Below are positions 1 through 9,470 of a stretch of DNA of 64,000 nucleotides, in pieces. Source of the stretch: JAZDFC01 sp043808235. Its GTDB lineage: Bacteria > Bacteroidota > Ignavibacteria > Ignavibacteriales > Melioribacteraceae. Below the pieces are notes generated by a model. The model worked only from the letters and a program-made list of their open reading frames with translations. It ran no database searches and was not told the DNA's origin. A program made the translations under genes and the position numbers. The stretch spans positions 276,029 through 340,028 of the forward strand of contig JAZDFC010000004.1 of NCBI GenBank assembly GCA_043808235.1, given 5' to 3'. How positions within the stretch are numbered: the first letter of the stretch is position 1; the number at the start of each line of letters is the position of its first letter.

Positions 1-617
1 TAACAATTCAATTACTTCTGCTTCTTACCGTACTTTCGATTGCGCCGTCAATTTTGATAATGACTACTTCCTATTTGCGTATAATAATTGTATTCCATTT
101 TCTACGACAGGCGTTAGGCACTATGCAGATGCCGCCAACACAACTTCTCGCAGGCGTTTCGTTATTTATTACTTTTTTTATTATGGCGCCTACATTCAAT
201 CAAATAAACGACCAGGCATTAAAACCATATATGGATGGAAAAATGTCCATGGATACTGCTTATACAAAAGGCGTTGAACCTATACGACAGTTTATGTTCA
301 AAAATGTACGTAACGAAGATCTCGAATTATTTATTGGACTTGCAAATGTTGAACGTCCGAAATCAAGAGAAGACTTGCCAACATACATACTTATACCATC
401 TTTCGTATTAAGCGAAATAAGAGCCGGTTTTATAATAGGATTTTTCCTTTTCATTCCATTTTTAATGATCGATATGATTGTGTCGAGTATTTTAATGTCG
501 ATGGGTATGATGATGCTGCCCCCGATGCTGGTCTCTCTGCCATTTAAAATTTTACTCTTCATCCTTGTTGATGGTTGGAATCTAATAGTTGGTTCACTTG
601 TAAGGAGTTTTGGTTAA
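1..617 (+). CDS. fliP: Flagellar export gate protein FliP (5' end outside window)
   Basis: FliP forms the core of the export gate of the flagellar type III secretion system in the inner membrane. The frame is open to the left edge, with codons running from base 3, and the residues before the first possible start (TTG at 54) already continue the family's conserved block (QLLLLLTVLSIAPSIL). That TTG is therefore internal and the true start lies upstream. Conserved FliP segments follow: 'ALGTMQMPPTQLL', 'FFIMAPTF', then a periplasmic stretch and two C-terminal membrane helices with 'FLFIPFLMIDMIVSSIL' and 'MLPPMLVSLPFKI'. The stop overlaps the fliQ start by one base, the usual fliP-fliQ-fliR arrangement. 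Identity is secure. Confidence 0.96.
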   Translation, partial: TIQLLLLLTVLSIAPSILIMTTSYLRIIIVFHFLRQALGTMQMPPTQLLAGVSLFITFFIMAPTFNQINDQALKPYMDGKMSMDTAYTKGVEPIRQFMFKNVRNEDLELFIGLANVERPKSREDLPTYILIPSFVLSEIRAGFIIGFFLFIPFLMIDMIVSSILMSMGMMMLPPMLVSLPFKILLFILVDGWNLIVGSLVRSFG

Positions 618-886
618 TGACACTTGAATTAATTGTCGAAATACTTAGCGAGGCTTTCTACATCGTTATGCTAATTTTATTACCGATACTTGGCGTGTCT
701 TTGATTATTGGTGTTGTGATTTCAATTTTTCAAGCAGCTACTTCCATCCAGGAAATGACGTTAACTTTCGTTCCTAAGATTATTATTACTGCTATTACCG
801 TTTTGATTATGCTTCCGTTTATTTCCGAAAAGTTAATGGATTTTACTTTAAAGATTTTTAACATGTTTGGAACGGCTGTAAAATGA
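617..886 (+). CDS. fliQ: Flagellar export gate protein FliQ
   Basis: FliQ is a small export-gate subunit that packs around FliP/FliR in the inner membrane. This frame gives 89 residues, the normal family length, with two membrane helices and the conserved sequence 'IFQAATSIQEMTLTFVPKI'. I chose ATG 617, which overlaps the fliP TAA by one base. The upstream in-frame start at 575 lies inside fliP and adds 14 non-homologous residues. The stop overlaps the fliR start (ATGA), indicating translational coupling. Confidence 0.96.
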   Translation: MTLELIVEILSEAFYIVMLILLPILGVSLIIGVVISIFQAATSIQEMTLTFVPKIIITAITVLIMLPFISEKLMDFTLKIFNMFGTAVK

Positions 887-1659
887 GTAATTTACTAATG
901 GGCGATTTTATCACAGGTTTATTAATTTTCCTTCGCATAACTGCGATGATGTTCTCTACGCCCATATTTAGCAATTCTAATATTTCCCCTTCTATAAGGC
1001 TTTTCTTTTCCCTGATTATAACTTATATCCTTTATTTCACTGTGCCTAAAGTGGATTTCAATCCCGAAAATGGATTAATTCCTCTTGCGCTCCTTGGATT
1101 CAAGGAAATTATTACCGGCTTATTAATGGGTTTTGTGCTCTACTTTGTATTTTGGGGAATTTCGTATGCGGGCTCACTTATAGGGTTTGATATGGGACTT
1201 GCAATGGCAGAAATATTCGATCCGACTACCGAAGCTCAAAACAACATAATCGGCGAAATGATTTTGCTACTCGCAACTCTCATTTTTATTCTTATAAATG
1301 GTCATCATTTCATTATCAGAGCATTAGCCGCATCGTTCCAGATAATTCCGCTCGGGCATTTTTCTATTAACCAGTCGGTTATTGATATGTTGATAAAATT
1401 TTCAACTGGGATTTTCATCCTTGCTGTTAAGATATCCGCCCCTATCCTGGTTTCCTTTTTCCTTATTCATATTGGAGCAGGAATAATTTCAAGAATAATT
1501 CCGCAGATGCAGGTTTTCTTTGTAATCCAACCATTGAAAATTGGGATGGGATTTTTATTCCTAATTCTTGTTTTACCTATATACGTAACCGTTATAAAGA
1601 ATTTACTTATGAGTTACGAAGACAATCTTTACGAACTATTAAAAGCGATGAGTTTATAG
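883..1659 (+). CDS. fliR: Flagellar export gate protein FliR
   Basis: FliR completes the FliP5-FliQ4-FliR1 export gate in the inner membrane. The product is 258 residues, as expected, and almost entirely hydrophobic, with about six membrane segments. It carries the typical N-terminal 'FLRITAMMFSTPIF' and the central 'GFDMGLAMAEIFDPTTEAQ' region, which corresponds to the family's conserved plug-proximal block. It is not fused to FlhB; flhB follows one base after the stop as a separate gene. Confidence 0.95.
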   Translation: MSNLLMGDFITGLLIFLRITAMMFSTPIFSNSNISPSIRLFFSLIITYILYFTVPKVDFNPENGLIPLALLGFKEIITGLLMGFVLYFVFWGISYAGSLIGFDMGLAMAEIFDPTTEAQNNIIGEMILLLATLIFILINGHHFIIRALAASFQIIPLGHFSINQSVIDMLIKFSTGIFILAVKISAPILVSFFLIHIGAGIISRIIPQMQVFFVIQPLKIGMGFLFLILVLPIYVTVIKNLLMSYEDNLYELLKAMSL

Positions 1660-1660
1660 T

Positions 1661-2743
1661 ATGGCAGATACCGGCGGACAGGAAAAATCAGAACAACCGA
1701 CTGATAAGCGGCTTACCGAAACAAGGGAAAAAGGACAGGTTGCCAAAAGCGCCGAAATCAATTCTCTCGCAATTTTTGTAACGGGATTATTGATTCTGTT
1801 CATGTTTAAAGACCAGATGGGGAATAAAATTTCAGAGTTGGCAATCTATATTTTTAGTTCTCTCGATCATCTCGAAATGAATGTTCAGTTGCTGTCTGTA
1901 TATGCCACAAAAGGATTTTCACTTTACCTTGTTATTCTTGCACCGATCTTTATTGCTCTTGTAGTTATTTCCCTCGCGGTCGGATTCGGGCAGGTGGGAT
2001 TCAAAATTTCACTCAAGGCTTTAATTCCAAAATTCGAGAAGCTCAATCCTTTAACCGGTATCAAATCCAAATTATTTTCCGTGCAGCCGTTTGTCGAAAC
2101 TCTCAAAGCGGTATTCAAATTCGTTGTTGTGAGTTTATTCGTTTACTGGGCGTTGAAGGATGCGGTTATAAATTCTCTTGGACTCGTTGATTATTCGGTG
2201 GAAAATATTTTAGAATTTATGGTGAGCACGGCAGTAAGTTTTTTATGGAAAATCTCTATAGTTTACACAGTTATTGCCGCCGCTGATTTTATCTACCAGA
2301 AATTCAAATTCAAGAAAAACTTGATGATGTCCAAGCAGGAAGTAAAAGATGAGATGAAACAGACTGAAGGCGATCCGCTGATAAAGGGAAAGATTAGAAC
2401 AAAACAAATTATAATGGCCCGGTCAAGAATGATGAAAGCGATTCCAACTGCCGATGTTGTGATTACAAACCCGACCCACTATGCAGTAGCATTAAAGTAC
2501 GAATTGGGAAAACAGTCGGCGCCAAAAGTAGTGGCAAAAGGTGTCGATTTCCTGGCTCAAAGGATAAAAAAGATTGCAATCGAAAATCACGTTCCGCTGC
2601 ATGAAGACAGAGAATTGGCGCGGGCTCTTTATAAAATGTGCGATGTCGGCGATGATATTCCCGAGAATTTATTTAAGACTGTGGCGCAGATTCTGGCTTA
2701 TATATATAAGCTGAAAACTAAAAAACGAAAATCAATTGTTTAG
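1661..2743 (+). CDS. flhB: Flagellar export switch protein FlhB
   Basis: FlhB switches export specificity from rod/hook to filament substrates after autocleavage in its cytoplasmic domain. The 360-residue product starts with the typical polar N-terminus (GGQEKSEQPTDKRLTETREKGQVAKS) segment, has four membrane helices, then the cytoplasmic domain beginning about residue 220. The autocleavage motif N-P-T-H is intact at residues 270-273. The C-terminus is short, ending soon after the conserved 'HEDRELARALY' stretch. Full length, no anomaly. Confidence 0.96.
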   Translation: MADTGGQEKSEQPTDKRLTETREKGQVAKSAEINSLAIFVTGLLILFMFKDQMGNKISELAIYIFSSLDHLEMNVQLLSVYATKGFSLYLVILAPIFIALVVISLAVGFGQVGFKISLKALIPKFEKLNPLTGIKSKLFSVQPFVETLKAVFKFVVVSLFVYWALKDAVINSLGLVDYSVENILEFMVSTAVSFLWKISIVYTVIAAADFIYQKFKFKKNLMMSKQEVKDEMKQTEGDPLIKGKIRTKQIIMARSRMMKAIPTADVVITNPTHYAVALKYELGKQSAPKVVAKGVDFLAQRIKKIAIENHVPLHEDRELARALYKMCDVGDDIPENLFKTVAQILAYIYKLKTKKRKSIV

Positions 2744-2750
2744 TGAAATA

Positions 2751-4790
2751 ATGAGTAAAATTTTTAAAAATTCGGATATACTTTTCGCGTTTGGAATAAT
2801 TTTTATTCTTGGATTAATGATTATCCCTCTGCCGCCGTTCCTATTGGACCTTTTATTAGCGGTTAGTATCTCGTTCGCAGTTTTGATTCTTATCGTTTCT
2901 TTATACATCCAAAAGCCGCTCGATATTTCGATTTTCCCGAGTTTGTTACTTATTGTTACACTATTTAGACTTTCCTTGAATATCAGTTCAACGCGATTAA
3001 TTCTTTTGGATGGATATGCAGGAAAAGTTATTGAAACTTTCGGGCAATTTGTTGTCGGCGGCAGCTATGTAGTTGGATTTGTGATTTTTCTAATCCTAAT
3101 GATTGTCCAATTTATTGTAATAGTAAAAGGTTCCGGAAGAATTTCGGAAGTTGCCGCAAGATTTACACTCGATGCCATGCCCGGTAAACAAATGGCTATT
3201 GATGCTGACTTGAACAGCGGATTAATAAATGAAACAGAAGCAAGGGAAAGGCGCGATTCAATTTCCCGCGAAGCTGAATTTTACGGCGCAATGGACGGTG
3301 CGAGCAAGTTCGTAAAAGGAGATGCAATTGCAGGTTTATTAATTAACCTCATTAACATAATTGGAGGTATTATTATCGGTGTAGCCCAGCGCGGATTATC
3401 GATAACCGATGCTCTTCAGAATTACACAATTTTAACCATAGGCGATGGCTTAGTTTCCCAGGTGCCGGCGCTTCTGATTGCTACTTCAGCAGGTATGGTA
3501 GTTACCAAGAGTACTGAGTCCAGCTCGATGAACTCTCAGATGCGTACCCAGTTATTTTCAAATCCACGTGTACTGGGAACCGTTTCTGGTGCAGTCCTCC
3601 TATTCGCATTAGTACCGGGAATGCCGACAATTCCGTTTTTATCAATCAGCGCAATTATGGGAACAGCTACCTACTTTTTAAGTAAAAGCAAAAAAGCGGA
3701 AAAATTGCCGCAGCCAGTCGAGGAAGCTGCATCGGCAACGCCAGCAGAAGAAAAGGTAGAAGATTATTTGCAGGTTGATCCGATTGAAGTTGAGATTGGT
3801 TACGGACTAATAGCGCTTGTTGATGAGAACCAGGGTGGGAATTTATTCCAGAAAATCTCATCAACGAGAAAATATATAGCGCTGGAATACGGCGTGCTTG
3901 TACCGCCCGTCCGTGTGCGCGATAATCTCCAGCTTAATCCAAATGAATATTTAATTAAGATAAAAGGCAATATTGTTGCGAATTTCGAAATTTACAGCGA
4001 CAGATTCCTGGCCATGAATCCAGGTTTGATCGATGAAAAGTTAAGCGGAATTCCTACTAAAGATCCTGCCTTTAACCTTTCGGCATACTGGATTTCGGAA
4101 AGCGAAAAGGATAAAGCCGAATTACTCGGATTCACAGTTGTTGATTCCATTTCGGTATTATCCACCCATTTACAGGAAACAATAAAGAAGAATTTTGATA
4201 AGGTCATCACCCGCCAATCTGTAAAACAATTGCTCGAAAATTTGAAAAAAGAATATCCTGCTGTTATTGAAGATATAAATGCGGATGCGTTGCCGCTCGG
4301 CACCATTCAAAAAGTATTGCAGAATTTACTCAAAGAATTGATTCCGATTAAAGATCTGGTGCTGGTGCTCGAATCACTAATAGACTATTCGAAAATAACA
4401 AAGAATGTTGATGTATTAACTGAGTATGTGCGGCATTCCATGGGTGATACAATTTCCAATCTATACAAAGATTCGAATGGAGTAATCCATGCGGTTGTTG
4501 TTGGCGAAAAATTAGAAGGATTTATAACCGACGCATTATCTAAACATCAGGAAGCGGCGCATACTCTTGGAATGAATCCGGAAATGCTCGACAAACTCAA
4601 TAAAACCATACACAATTTTCTCGGTAAATTTAGAGACCTTGGATATTTGCCGGTCTTGGTTACATCGGCTACGATCCGTCCATATTTATACAAATTGATC
4701 AATTCGACTTTCCCGGATATAGCTTTATTGTCATTTACTGAATTACCGCCGAATGTTGAGATTGAATTTATCGGCAAGTTAGAGGTATAA
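2751..4790 (+). CDS. flhA: Flagellar export protein FlhA
   Basis: FlhA is the large export-gate protein whose cytoplasmic ring docks export substrates and chaperones. The product is 679 residues from ATG 2751. An in-frame TTG at 2736 lies inside flhB and is less likely. The N-terminal 310 residues hold about eight membrane helices and the family signature region 'RFTLDAMPGKQMAIDADL' with the charged 'ARERRD' loop. A linker rich in Pro/Ala/Glu precedes the soluble C-terminal domain of about 340 residues. FlhB and FlhF flank it, the common order flhB-flhA-flhF-flhG. Confidence 0.95.
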   Translation: MSKIFKNSDILFAFGIIFILGLMIIPLPPFLLDLLLAVSISFAVLILIVSLYIQKPLDISIFPSLLLIVTLFRLSLNISSTRLILLDGYAGKVIETFGQFVVGGSYVVGFVIFLILMIVQFIVIVKGSGRISEVAARFTLDAMPGKQMAIDADLNSGLINETEARERRDSISREAEFYGAMDGASKFVKGDAIAGLLINLINIIGGIIIGVAQRGLSITDALQNYTILTIGDGLVSQVPALLIATSAGMVVTKSTESSSMNSQMRTQLFSNPRVLGTVSGAVLLFALVPGMPTIPFLSISAIMGTATYFLSKSKKAEKLPQPVEEAASATPAEEKVEDYLQVDPIEVEIGYGLIALVDENQGGNLFQKISSTRKYIALEYGVLVPPVRVRDNLQLNPNEYLIKIKGNIVANFEIYSDRFLAMNPGLIDEKLSGIPTKDPAFNLSAYWISESEKDKAELLGFTVVDSISVLSTHLQETIKKNFDKVITRQSVKQLLENLKKEYPAVIEDINADALPLGTIQKVLQNLLKELIPIKDLVLVLESLIDYSKITKNVDVLTEYVRHSMGDTISNLYKDSNGVIHAVVVGEKLEGFITDALSKHQEAAHTLGMNPEMLDKLNKTIHNFLGKFRDLGYLPVLVTSATIRPYLYKLINSTFPDIALLSFTELPPNVEIEFIGKLEV

Positions 4791-4791
4791 A

Positions 4792-5907
4792 ATGCAGATA
4801 CGAAAGATTACAGCTCCAACTTTAAAAGAAGCCATGGATAAAATGCGCGATGAGCTTGGCGAAGACGCTATTGTTCTATCGACAAAAGTTATTGAAGGGG
4901 ATATGAAACTCGGTTACAAAAAAATGTTCGAATTGACAGCCGGAGTGGAAGAGCAAAAACGAAATCTGAAATCGACCAAACCGGTTCCAAAGCAAAACCC
5001 CGCAGCCAAAAATTTTGATTCGGAATTGAAAAAATTAACAGAGAAAATTTATCGATCTTCAACCGAAATGGTTGTTGACGATTCGAATACCGAACCCGGA
5101 ACAGGTGTTGTTAACAAGGAAAACAAACTTCTTGCATCGCTAAACAATATTTTATTAGATAAGGAAATTGATAAACGATCGGCCAATATGATCGTAGAAC
5201 AACTTTCAAAATATTCCGGTATGATTAACGAGAAAAATATCGGAAGCTATATTGTATCAACCATTTCTTCGATGATACCAACCTCGCAGTTTGAGATTGA
5301 TAAAAAGAAAAAACCAAAGATCATTTCGCTTGTTGGACCGACCGGCGTGGGTAAAACAACTTGTATTGCTAAACTGGCGGTTATTTCCAAATTAATCCAC
5401 AATCTTGATGTCGGATTGATTACGATTGATACTTACCGTCTCGGCGCGCTCGATCAATTAAAAATATTTGCCGAGATAAGTAATATCGATTTCTTAGTTG
5501 CGTACGAGCCGTCGGATTTGACTTCAATAATGTCGAAATACAGAAAGAAAGATCTAATTTTTATTGACACTGTGGGCAGAAGCCAGAACAATGCCGGTTT
5601 GTTAAAGGGGATTGGAGAATTTTTGAAGCCGGTAAAAGTTGATGAAATATATTTGGTTTTAAGCGCTACTTCCACAACCAGGCATATGGTGGATGTTGCC
5701 GAAAAATTTAAAATCCTTAATTACGACTCCATAATTTTTACCAAACTTGATGAAGCGGTAGCTTTCGGCAATATGCTGAATTTGATTACAAAAACGAAAC
5801 GGCCCATAAAATATTTAACAAATGGGCAGGTAATACCGGACGACATTATAGCTGCCGATCCGGAATTTATAGCTAATGCAATCTACACAGGAAGTTTAAC
5901 AAAATGA
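4792..5907 (+). CDS. flhF: Flagellar biosynthesis SRP-like GTPase FlhF
   Basis: FlhF is an SRP-family (SIMIBI) GTPase that sets the number and location of flagella, working with FlhG. The 371 residues have the usual basic N-terminus (MQIRKITAPTLKEAMDKM), a helical N domain and a G domain. The P-loop 'GPTGVGKTT' is near residues 181-189, followed by 'DTYRLGALDQL' and G3 'DTVGRS'. The C-terminal 'FTKLDEA' is the G4-like base-recognition motif (TKLD). The start lies one base after the flhA stop. The stop overlaps the flhG start by four bases. Confidence 0.94.
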   Translation: MQIRKITAPTLKEAMDKMRDELGEDAIVLSTKVIEGDMKLGYKKMFELTAGVEEQKRNLKSTKPVPKQNPAAKNFDSELKKLTEKIYRSSTEMVVDDSNTEPGTGVVNKENKLLASLNNILLDKEIDKRSANMIVEQLSKYSGMINEKNIGSYIVSTISSMIPTSQFEIDKKKKPKIISLVGPTGVGKTTCIAKLAVISKLIHNLDVGLITIDTYRLGALDQLKIFAEISNIDFLVAYEPSDLTSIMSKYRKKDLIFIDTVGRSQNNAGLLKGIGEFLKPVKVDEIYLVLSATSTTRHMVDVAEKFKILNYDSIIFTKLDEAVAFGNMLNLITKTKRPIKYLTNGQVIPDDIIAADPEFIANAIYTGSLTK

Positions 5908-6734
5908 TTGGCCAGGCAGAAAGATTACATGAATTAAACGCATTGAAACGGTTATCCCAGCCGCTTGTTGCATCGTGCCCGATAATCGCTTTTACTTCGG
6001 GCAAAGGTGGAACCGGGAAGTCTTTCGTTTCCTTAAATCTTGCAGCAGCGCTTGCAAGAGTGAATAAAAAAGTTTTAATCGTGGATATGGATGCTAATCT
6101 CTCAAGTATAAATGTAATGATGAACATTAGCGCTAAGGAAACGATTTATCACTTCTTTATGAATAAATGTCTGTTAAATGAAATAATCATAAAGTACGAC
6201 ACGCATCTGCATCTAATCCCGGGCGATTCGGGCAAAATTGATCATCCTGTGCTTACGTCGGACAAACTCAATTACTTTTTTGAGCAGCTGAAGTTTGTTT
6301 CAAAGAATTATGATTATATTTTTATCGATTCGGGTGCCGGTGCAGGGGATGAGGTTTTATCCATTCTCAGTTTTGTAAACTCACCGGTAATTGTAACAAA
6401 TCCGGAACCTACCGCTATTATGGATGCGTATGTTATCATAAAACTGCTCTTGAATGATTTTAACAGGAATCAAATTCACGTTATTATTAACCGGGCAAAA
6501 TCCATGATGGAAGGCAAAAGCGCTTTCGAAAATTTGAATAAAGCGGTTAGATTTTTCCTTTCGTACGAATTAAATCTTCTTGGCGTAATTGAAACCGGAG
6601 ACGAAGCGAGCATGTCTATTACCGAGCAAAAGATAATGTTAAAGGCTTATCCCGATTCCAGACTTGCTCGCCAAATAATAGCTCTTTCCAAAAATTTTGA
6701 TAAAATGCATCAATTGGCCAATAATAGCCAGTAG
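5904..6734 (+). CDS. flhG: MinD-like ATPase FlhG (FleN/YlxH)
   Basis: FlhG is a MinD/ParA-type ATPase that restrains FlhF and limits flagellar number. The 276-residue product has the deviant Walker A motif 'SGKGGTGKS' near residues 32-40, including the signature lysine, followed by 'NLAAALARVNKKVLIVDMDANLSS' (switch region) and 'YDYIFIDSGAG' (switch II). A basic/helical C-terminal tail would be the membrane-targeting region. The start overlaps the flhF stop (ATGA). It is the last gene of the first tightly coupled block; a 109-base gap follows. Confidence 0.92.
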   Translation: MIGQAERLHELNALKRLSQPLVASCPIIAFTSGKGGTGKSFVSLNLAAALARVNKKVLIVDMDANLSSINVMMNISAKETIYHFFMNKCLLNEIIIKYDTHLHLIPGDSGKIDHPVLTSDKLNYFFEQLKFVSKNYDYIFIDSGAGAGDEVLSILSFVNSPVIVTNPEPTAIMDAYVIIKLLLNDFNRNQIHVIINRAKSMMEGKSAFENLNKAVRFFLSYELNLLGVIETGDEASMSITEQKIMLKAYPDSRLARQIIALSKNFDKMHQLANNSQ

Positions 6735-6843
6735 ATAATCTCTTACATCAAAAAAAAATCCATTTACAAGCTGAAAACCCACTTTTAATTATAATCCTCT
6801 TGGTATGTTCTTTGTCATTTATATAACCAAGGAGAATAAATAA

Positions 6844-7080
6844 ATGAACAAAATAGTTTTCAACTTCGGACTCTTAGTTTTTTTCATCTCGATAATATTA
6901 TTTAGTCAGAAAGATTTAATCTGGACAGACATTCTTTTGAGAGCTTTTGTTGTATTTGTTGTAGTAACTTTAATGCTCAGCCTACTCGCCATCACTTTTG
7001 TGAAAGCTATAAATAAAGCATCCCTCACCCGCGATACAAATATTAAAAATAACCTTATAGGAAATCAAAACCATGAATAA
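6844..7080 (+). CDS. Small two-helix membrane protein, unknown function
   Basis: A 78-residue protein with two predicted membrane helices (about residues 5-22 and 30-58) and a short polar tail. I do not recognise a family. A good ribosome binding site (AAGGAG at 6829-6834, nine bases before ATG) supports it as a real gene. Its 3' end overlaps the fliA start by eight bases, so it is probably translationally coupled to sigma-28. The gap upstream is the only one over 100 bases in this part of the cluster, so this may be the first gene of a second transcription unit. Confidence 0.7.
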   Translation: MNKIVFNFGLLVFFISIILFSQKDLIWTDILLRAFVVFVVVTLMLSLLAITFVKAINKASLTRDTNIKNNLIGNQNHE

Positions 7081-7705
7081 TGCTACTCTCTGGAAAACAT
7101 TCAAGGATAAACAAAGTCCTGAGATCAAGCAGCAAATAATGATCAACTATACTAATCTCGTTCACTACGTCATACATCATTCCAAATTTGTCAACCAAAG
7201 CGTTGTTGATGAAAAGGATTATTTCCAATTTGGGATTGAAGGACTTAGCGAAGCGATTGACCGGTTTGATCCCGATTACGGGACCAAATTCGAGACTTAT
7301 GCAATTCAGAGAATCCGCGGCAAAATCATCGATGAATTAAGAAAACTCCAAATAAAGCCCCGAATTCCCGGGATGGATAAATCCCAGCAGATGAGCTATA
7401 GAAACCTCTCATTAAACCAGCCTGTTGATAATGAAGACGGGTATATGCTTTATGAACTAATCCCGACCGAAACTCAACCGCCGGATGATAAATTGTACAA
7501 AGATGAGGAAAAACAAATTTTAGTTAAGGTTCTCAAAAGAATGAATGAAAGGGACAGACTTATTATCACTCTTTATTATTATGAAAATCTTAATTACAAA
7601 GAAATTGCGGACGTATTAAACATAACCGTATCCCGCGTATCTCAAATTCATTCAAAAATTCTTAAAGAACTCAAATCAAGTCTTGTTGCGGAATATGCTA
7701 GATAA
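7073..7705 (+). CDS. fliA: RNA polymerase sigma factor for flagellar genes (sigma-28, FliA/WhiG)
   Basis: Sigma-28 directs transcription of late flagellar genes. The 210 residues contain region 2 (about 12-95, with 'YFQFGIEGLSEAIDRFDPDYG' and 'FETYAIQRIRGKIIDELRK'), region 3, and region 4 with a C-terminal helix-turn-helix 'LNYKEIADVLNITVSRVSQ'. It is somewhat shorter than the roughly 240 residues of enteric FliA. 'RIRGKIIDELR' and the flagellar setting distinguish it from housekeeping sigma factors. No anti-sigma FlgM is visible in the window. Confidence 0.93.
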   Translation: MNNATLWKTFKDKQSPEIKQQIMINYTNLVHYVIHHSKFVNQSVVDEKDYFQFGIEGLSEAIDRFDPDYGTKFETYAIQRIRGKIIDELRKLQIKPRIPGMDKSQQMSYRNLSLNQPVDNEDGYMLYELIPTETQPPDDKLYKDEEKQILVKVLKRMNERDRLIITLYYYENLNYKEIADVLNITVSRVSQIHSKILKELKSSLVAEYAR

Positions 7706-8576
7706 TAACATTGTTGAAATAGACAAAAAGAAAAAAAGAGCACAGCGGATTCTTTCCACTGTATATACACTGCCCACTGTGCCCTATATTATTTACGAAG
7801 TTAACAGAGTTATTGATAATCCAATGGCCAGTGCAGCTCAACTCGGAAAAATTATAAATCAGGATCAAGGTCTTGTTACTAAAATCCTTTCAGTTGCCAA
7901 CTCGCCGTTATACGGGATACCACGAAGAGTATCAACAATCGATTTTGCAGTCGTTATTCTTGGTTTTAATCACATTAAAAATATAGTTATAGCATTATCC
8001 ATGATGGAAGCATTTAAAAGTATCGGCGATCATAAATTCCCGAGAAAAAAATATTGGTTCCATTCAATTCTTACAGCAACAGCAGCAAAAAGAATTGCAG
8101 ACGATTTAGGATTTCCTTACGGCGGAGAAGCTTTTACTGCGGGTCTTCTCCACGATTTAGGTTTGCCGGTTATTTATAAATATTTCCCGCAGGATTACCA
8201 GCATATTATCGATGCCGTTCGTTACAAACAAATGACATTTGAAGAAGCTGAACTCGAATATATCGGGATGACTCACCAGGAAATGGGAAGATTTTTAATG
8301 GATAAATGGAATCTTCCATCAAACCTTGCCGAGGTAGTTGAGTATCATCATAATCCTTCGTTATCAAAAGAACACCTGGTGCTCACTTCGCTCGTTCACC
8401 TTGCAGATTATATGACACAGAAACTTCAGATTGGAAGTTTTTACTGGGATTACAAATATGGTTTTGACAAATCGGTAATTGAAACACTTAAACTTGGCAA
8501 TGAAGAATATCTTGAAAATTTTATACTTAGTTACAGAGAACTTTTCAAAAATCAACTAGAATCAATAAATATCTGA
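7695..8576 (+). CDS. HDOD domain signalling protein (first of a tandem pair)
   Basis: HDOD domains are HD-like domains that usually lack phosphohydrolase activity and act in signalling, often linked to motility. The protein has 293 residues from ATG 7695, which overlaps the end of fliA by 11 bases; the TTG at 7683 is a weaker alternative. The HDOD core spans roughly residues 20-215. It shows 'ANSPLYGIPRRVSTIDFAV', 'LLHDLGLPV' (an HD pair) and 'VVEYHHNP'. The domain therefore keeps His-Asp residues. It is followed seven bases later by a close paralogue, indicating tandem duplication. Confidence 0.85.
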   Translation: MLDNNIVEIDKKKKRAQRILSTVYTLPTVPYIIYEVNRVIDNPMASAAQLGKIINQDQGLVTKILSVANSPLYGIPRRVSTIDFAVVILGFNHIKNIVIALSMMEAFKSIGDHKFPRKKYWFHSILTATAAKRIADDLGFPYGGEAFTAGLLHDLGLPVIYKYFPQDYQHIIDAVRYKQMTFEEAELEYIGMTHQEMGRFLMDKWNLPSNLAEVVEYHHNPSLSKEHLVLTSLVHLADYMTQKLQIGSFYWDYKYGFDKSVIETLKLGNEEYLENFILSYRELFKNQLESINI

Positions 8577-8583
8577 GAGTATC

Positions 8584-9468
8584 ATGATAGCAGAAATGAA
8601 TCCAACAGCACTTCAGGAAAGAAGAAAAAAATCCGAAATGGTCCTGGCAAATATTTACAACCTTCCTGCCATGGCCGGGGTTATGATGGAAGTATCCAGA
8701 TTGCTCGACGATCCTTCAACAAACACCGGATCGTTAAGCAAGATGATTGGAAGAGACCAGGGATTGGCAACTAAAATACTTGCTATCGCCAATTCGCCAT
8801 TATACGGGTTACCCCGTAAAGTTTCTACCATCGATTTCGCAATTCTTATTATCGGTTTTCAGGATATTAAGAATATTGTAATCGCTTTGTCGATGATCGA
8901 ATCATTCAAGAACAAGACGGATAAAAATCTCGATCAAAAAGAATTCTGGCAGCATTCGGTTATGACCGGAAATGCATCCAAAAGAGTTGCACAGGATCTT
9001 GGGTATAGATTTGGCAGCGAGGCTTTTGTTGCGGGTCTATTGCATGATCTCGGTATCCCTGTAATTCACAAATATTTCCACACAAGTTTTGGTTCGATTG
9101 TTAATTCGGTTAAAACCAATGGCTTAACTTTCAATGACGCCGAATTAGAACACCTCGGATTAACACACATGGATATTGGAAGATTCCTTGCCGAGAAATG
9201 GAATTTACCGGATAACCTATGCGAAGCAATTCAGCTACATCATGTTCCAAGCCGCACTCAATTGGATGAAGTGCTCGCAGCAGTTGTTCACCTTGTGGAT
9301 TATATGACAGTAAAATTCCAATTAGGAAATTTTTACTGGGATGATAATTACATATTAGATGAAAGTATTTTCAAAACATTGAAATTCAGCGGACAAGGTG
9401 AGATGGAAAAATTTATTGAGCCGTACAAAAATTTATTTATCGAAGAACTAAACACAATAAGAATATAA
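8584..9468 (+). CDS. HDOD domain signalling protein (second of a tandem pair)
   Basis: 294 residues, alignable end to end by eye with the preceding gene: 'ANSPLYGLPRKVSTIDFAI', 'LLHDLGIPVIHKYF', 'IQLHHVPS', and a shared C-terminal 'GNFYWDDNY' (the first copy has 'GSFYWDYKY'). The duplication is therefore of the whole gene. The HD residues are again present. The role is probably signalling in flagellar or chemotaxis control; whether either copy hydrolyses a nucleotide cannot be told from sequence. The start follows the previous stop by seven bases. Confidence 0.84.
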   Translation: MIAEMNPTALQERRKKSEMVLANIYNLPAMAGVMMEVSRLLDDPSTNTGSLSKMIGRDQGLATKILAIANSPLYGLPRKVSTIDFAILIIGFQDIKNIVIALSMIESFKNKTDKNLDQKEFWQHSVMTGNASKRVAQDLGYRFGSEAFVAGLLHDLGIPVIHKYFHTSFGSIVNSVKTNGLTFNDAELEHLGLTHMDIGRFLAEKWNLPDNLCEAIQLHHVPSRTQLDEVLAAVVHLVDYMTVKFQLGNFYWDDNYILDESIFKTLKFSGQGEMEKFIEPYKNLFIEELNTIRI

Positions 9469-9470
9469 TC

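Noticed and set aside
575..616. Longer N-terminus for FliQ (start at 575)
   Set aside because: The extra residues are encoded by the fliP 3' end in another frame and are not FliQ-like; ATG 617 gives the exact family length.
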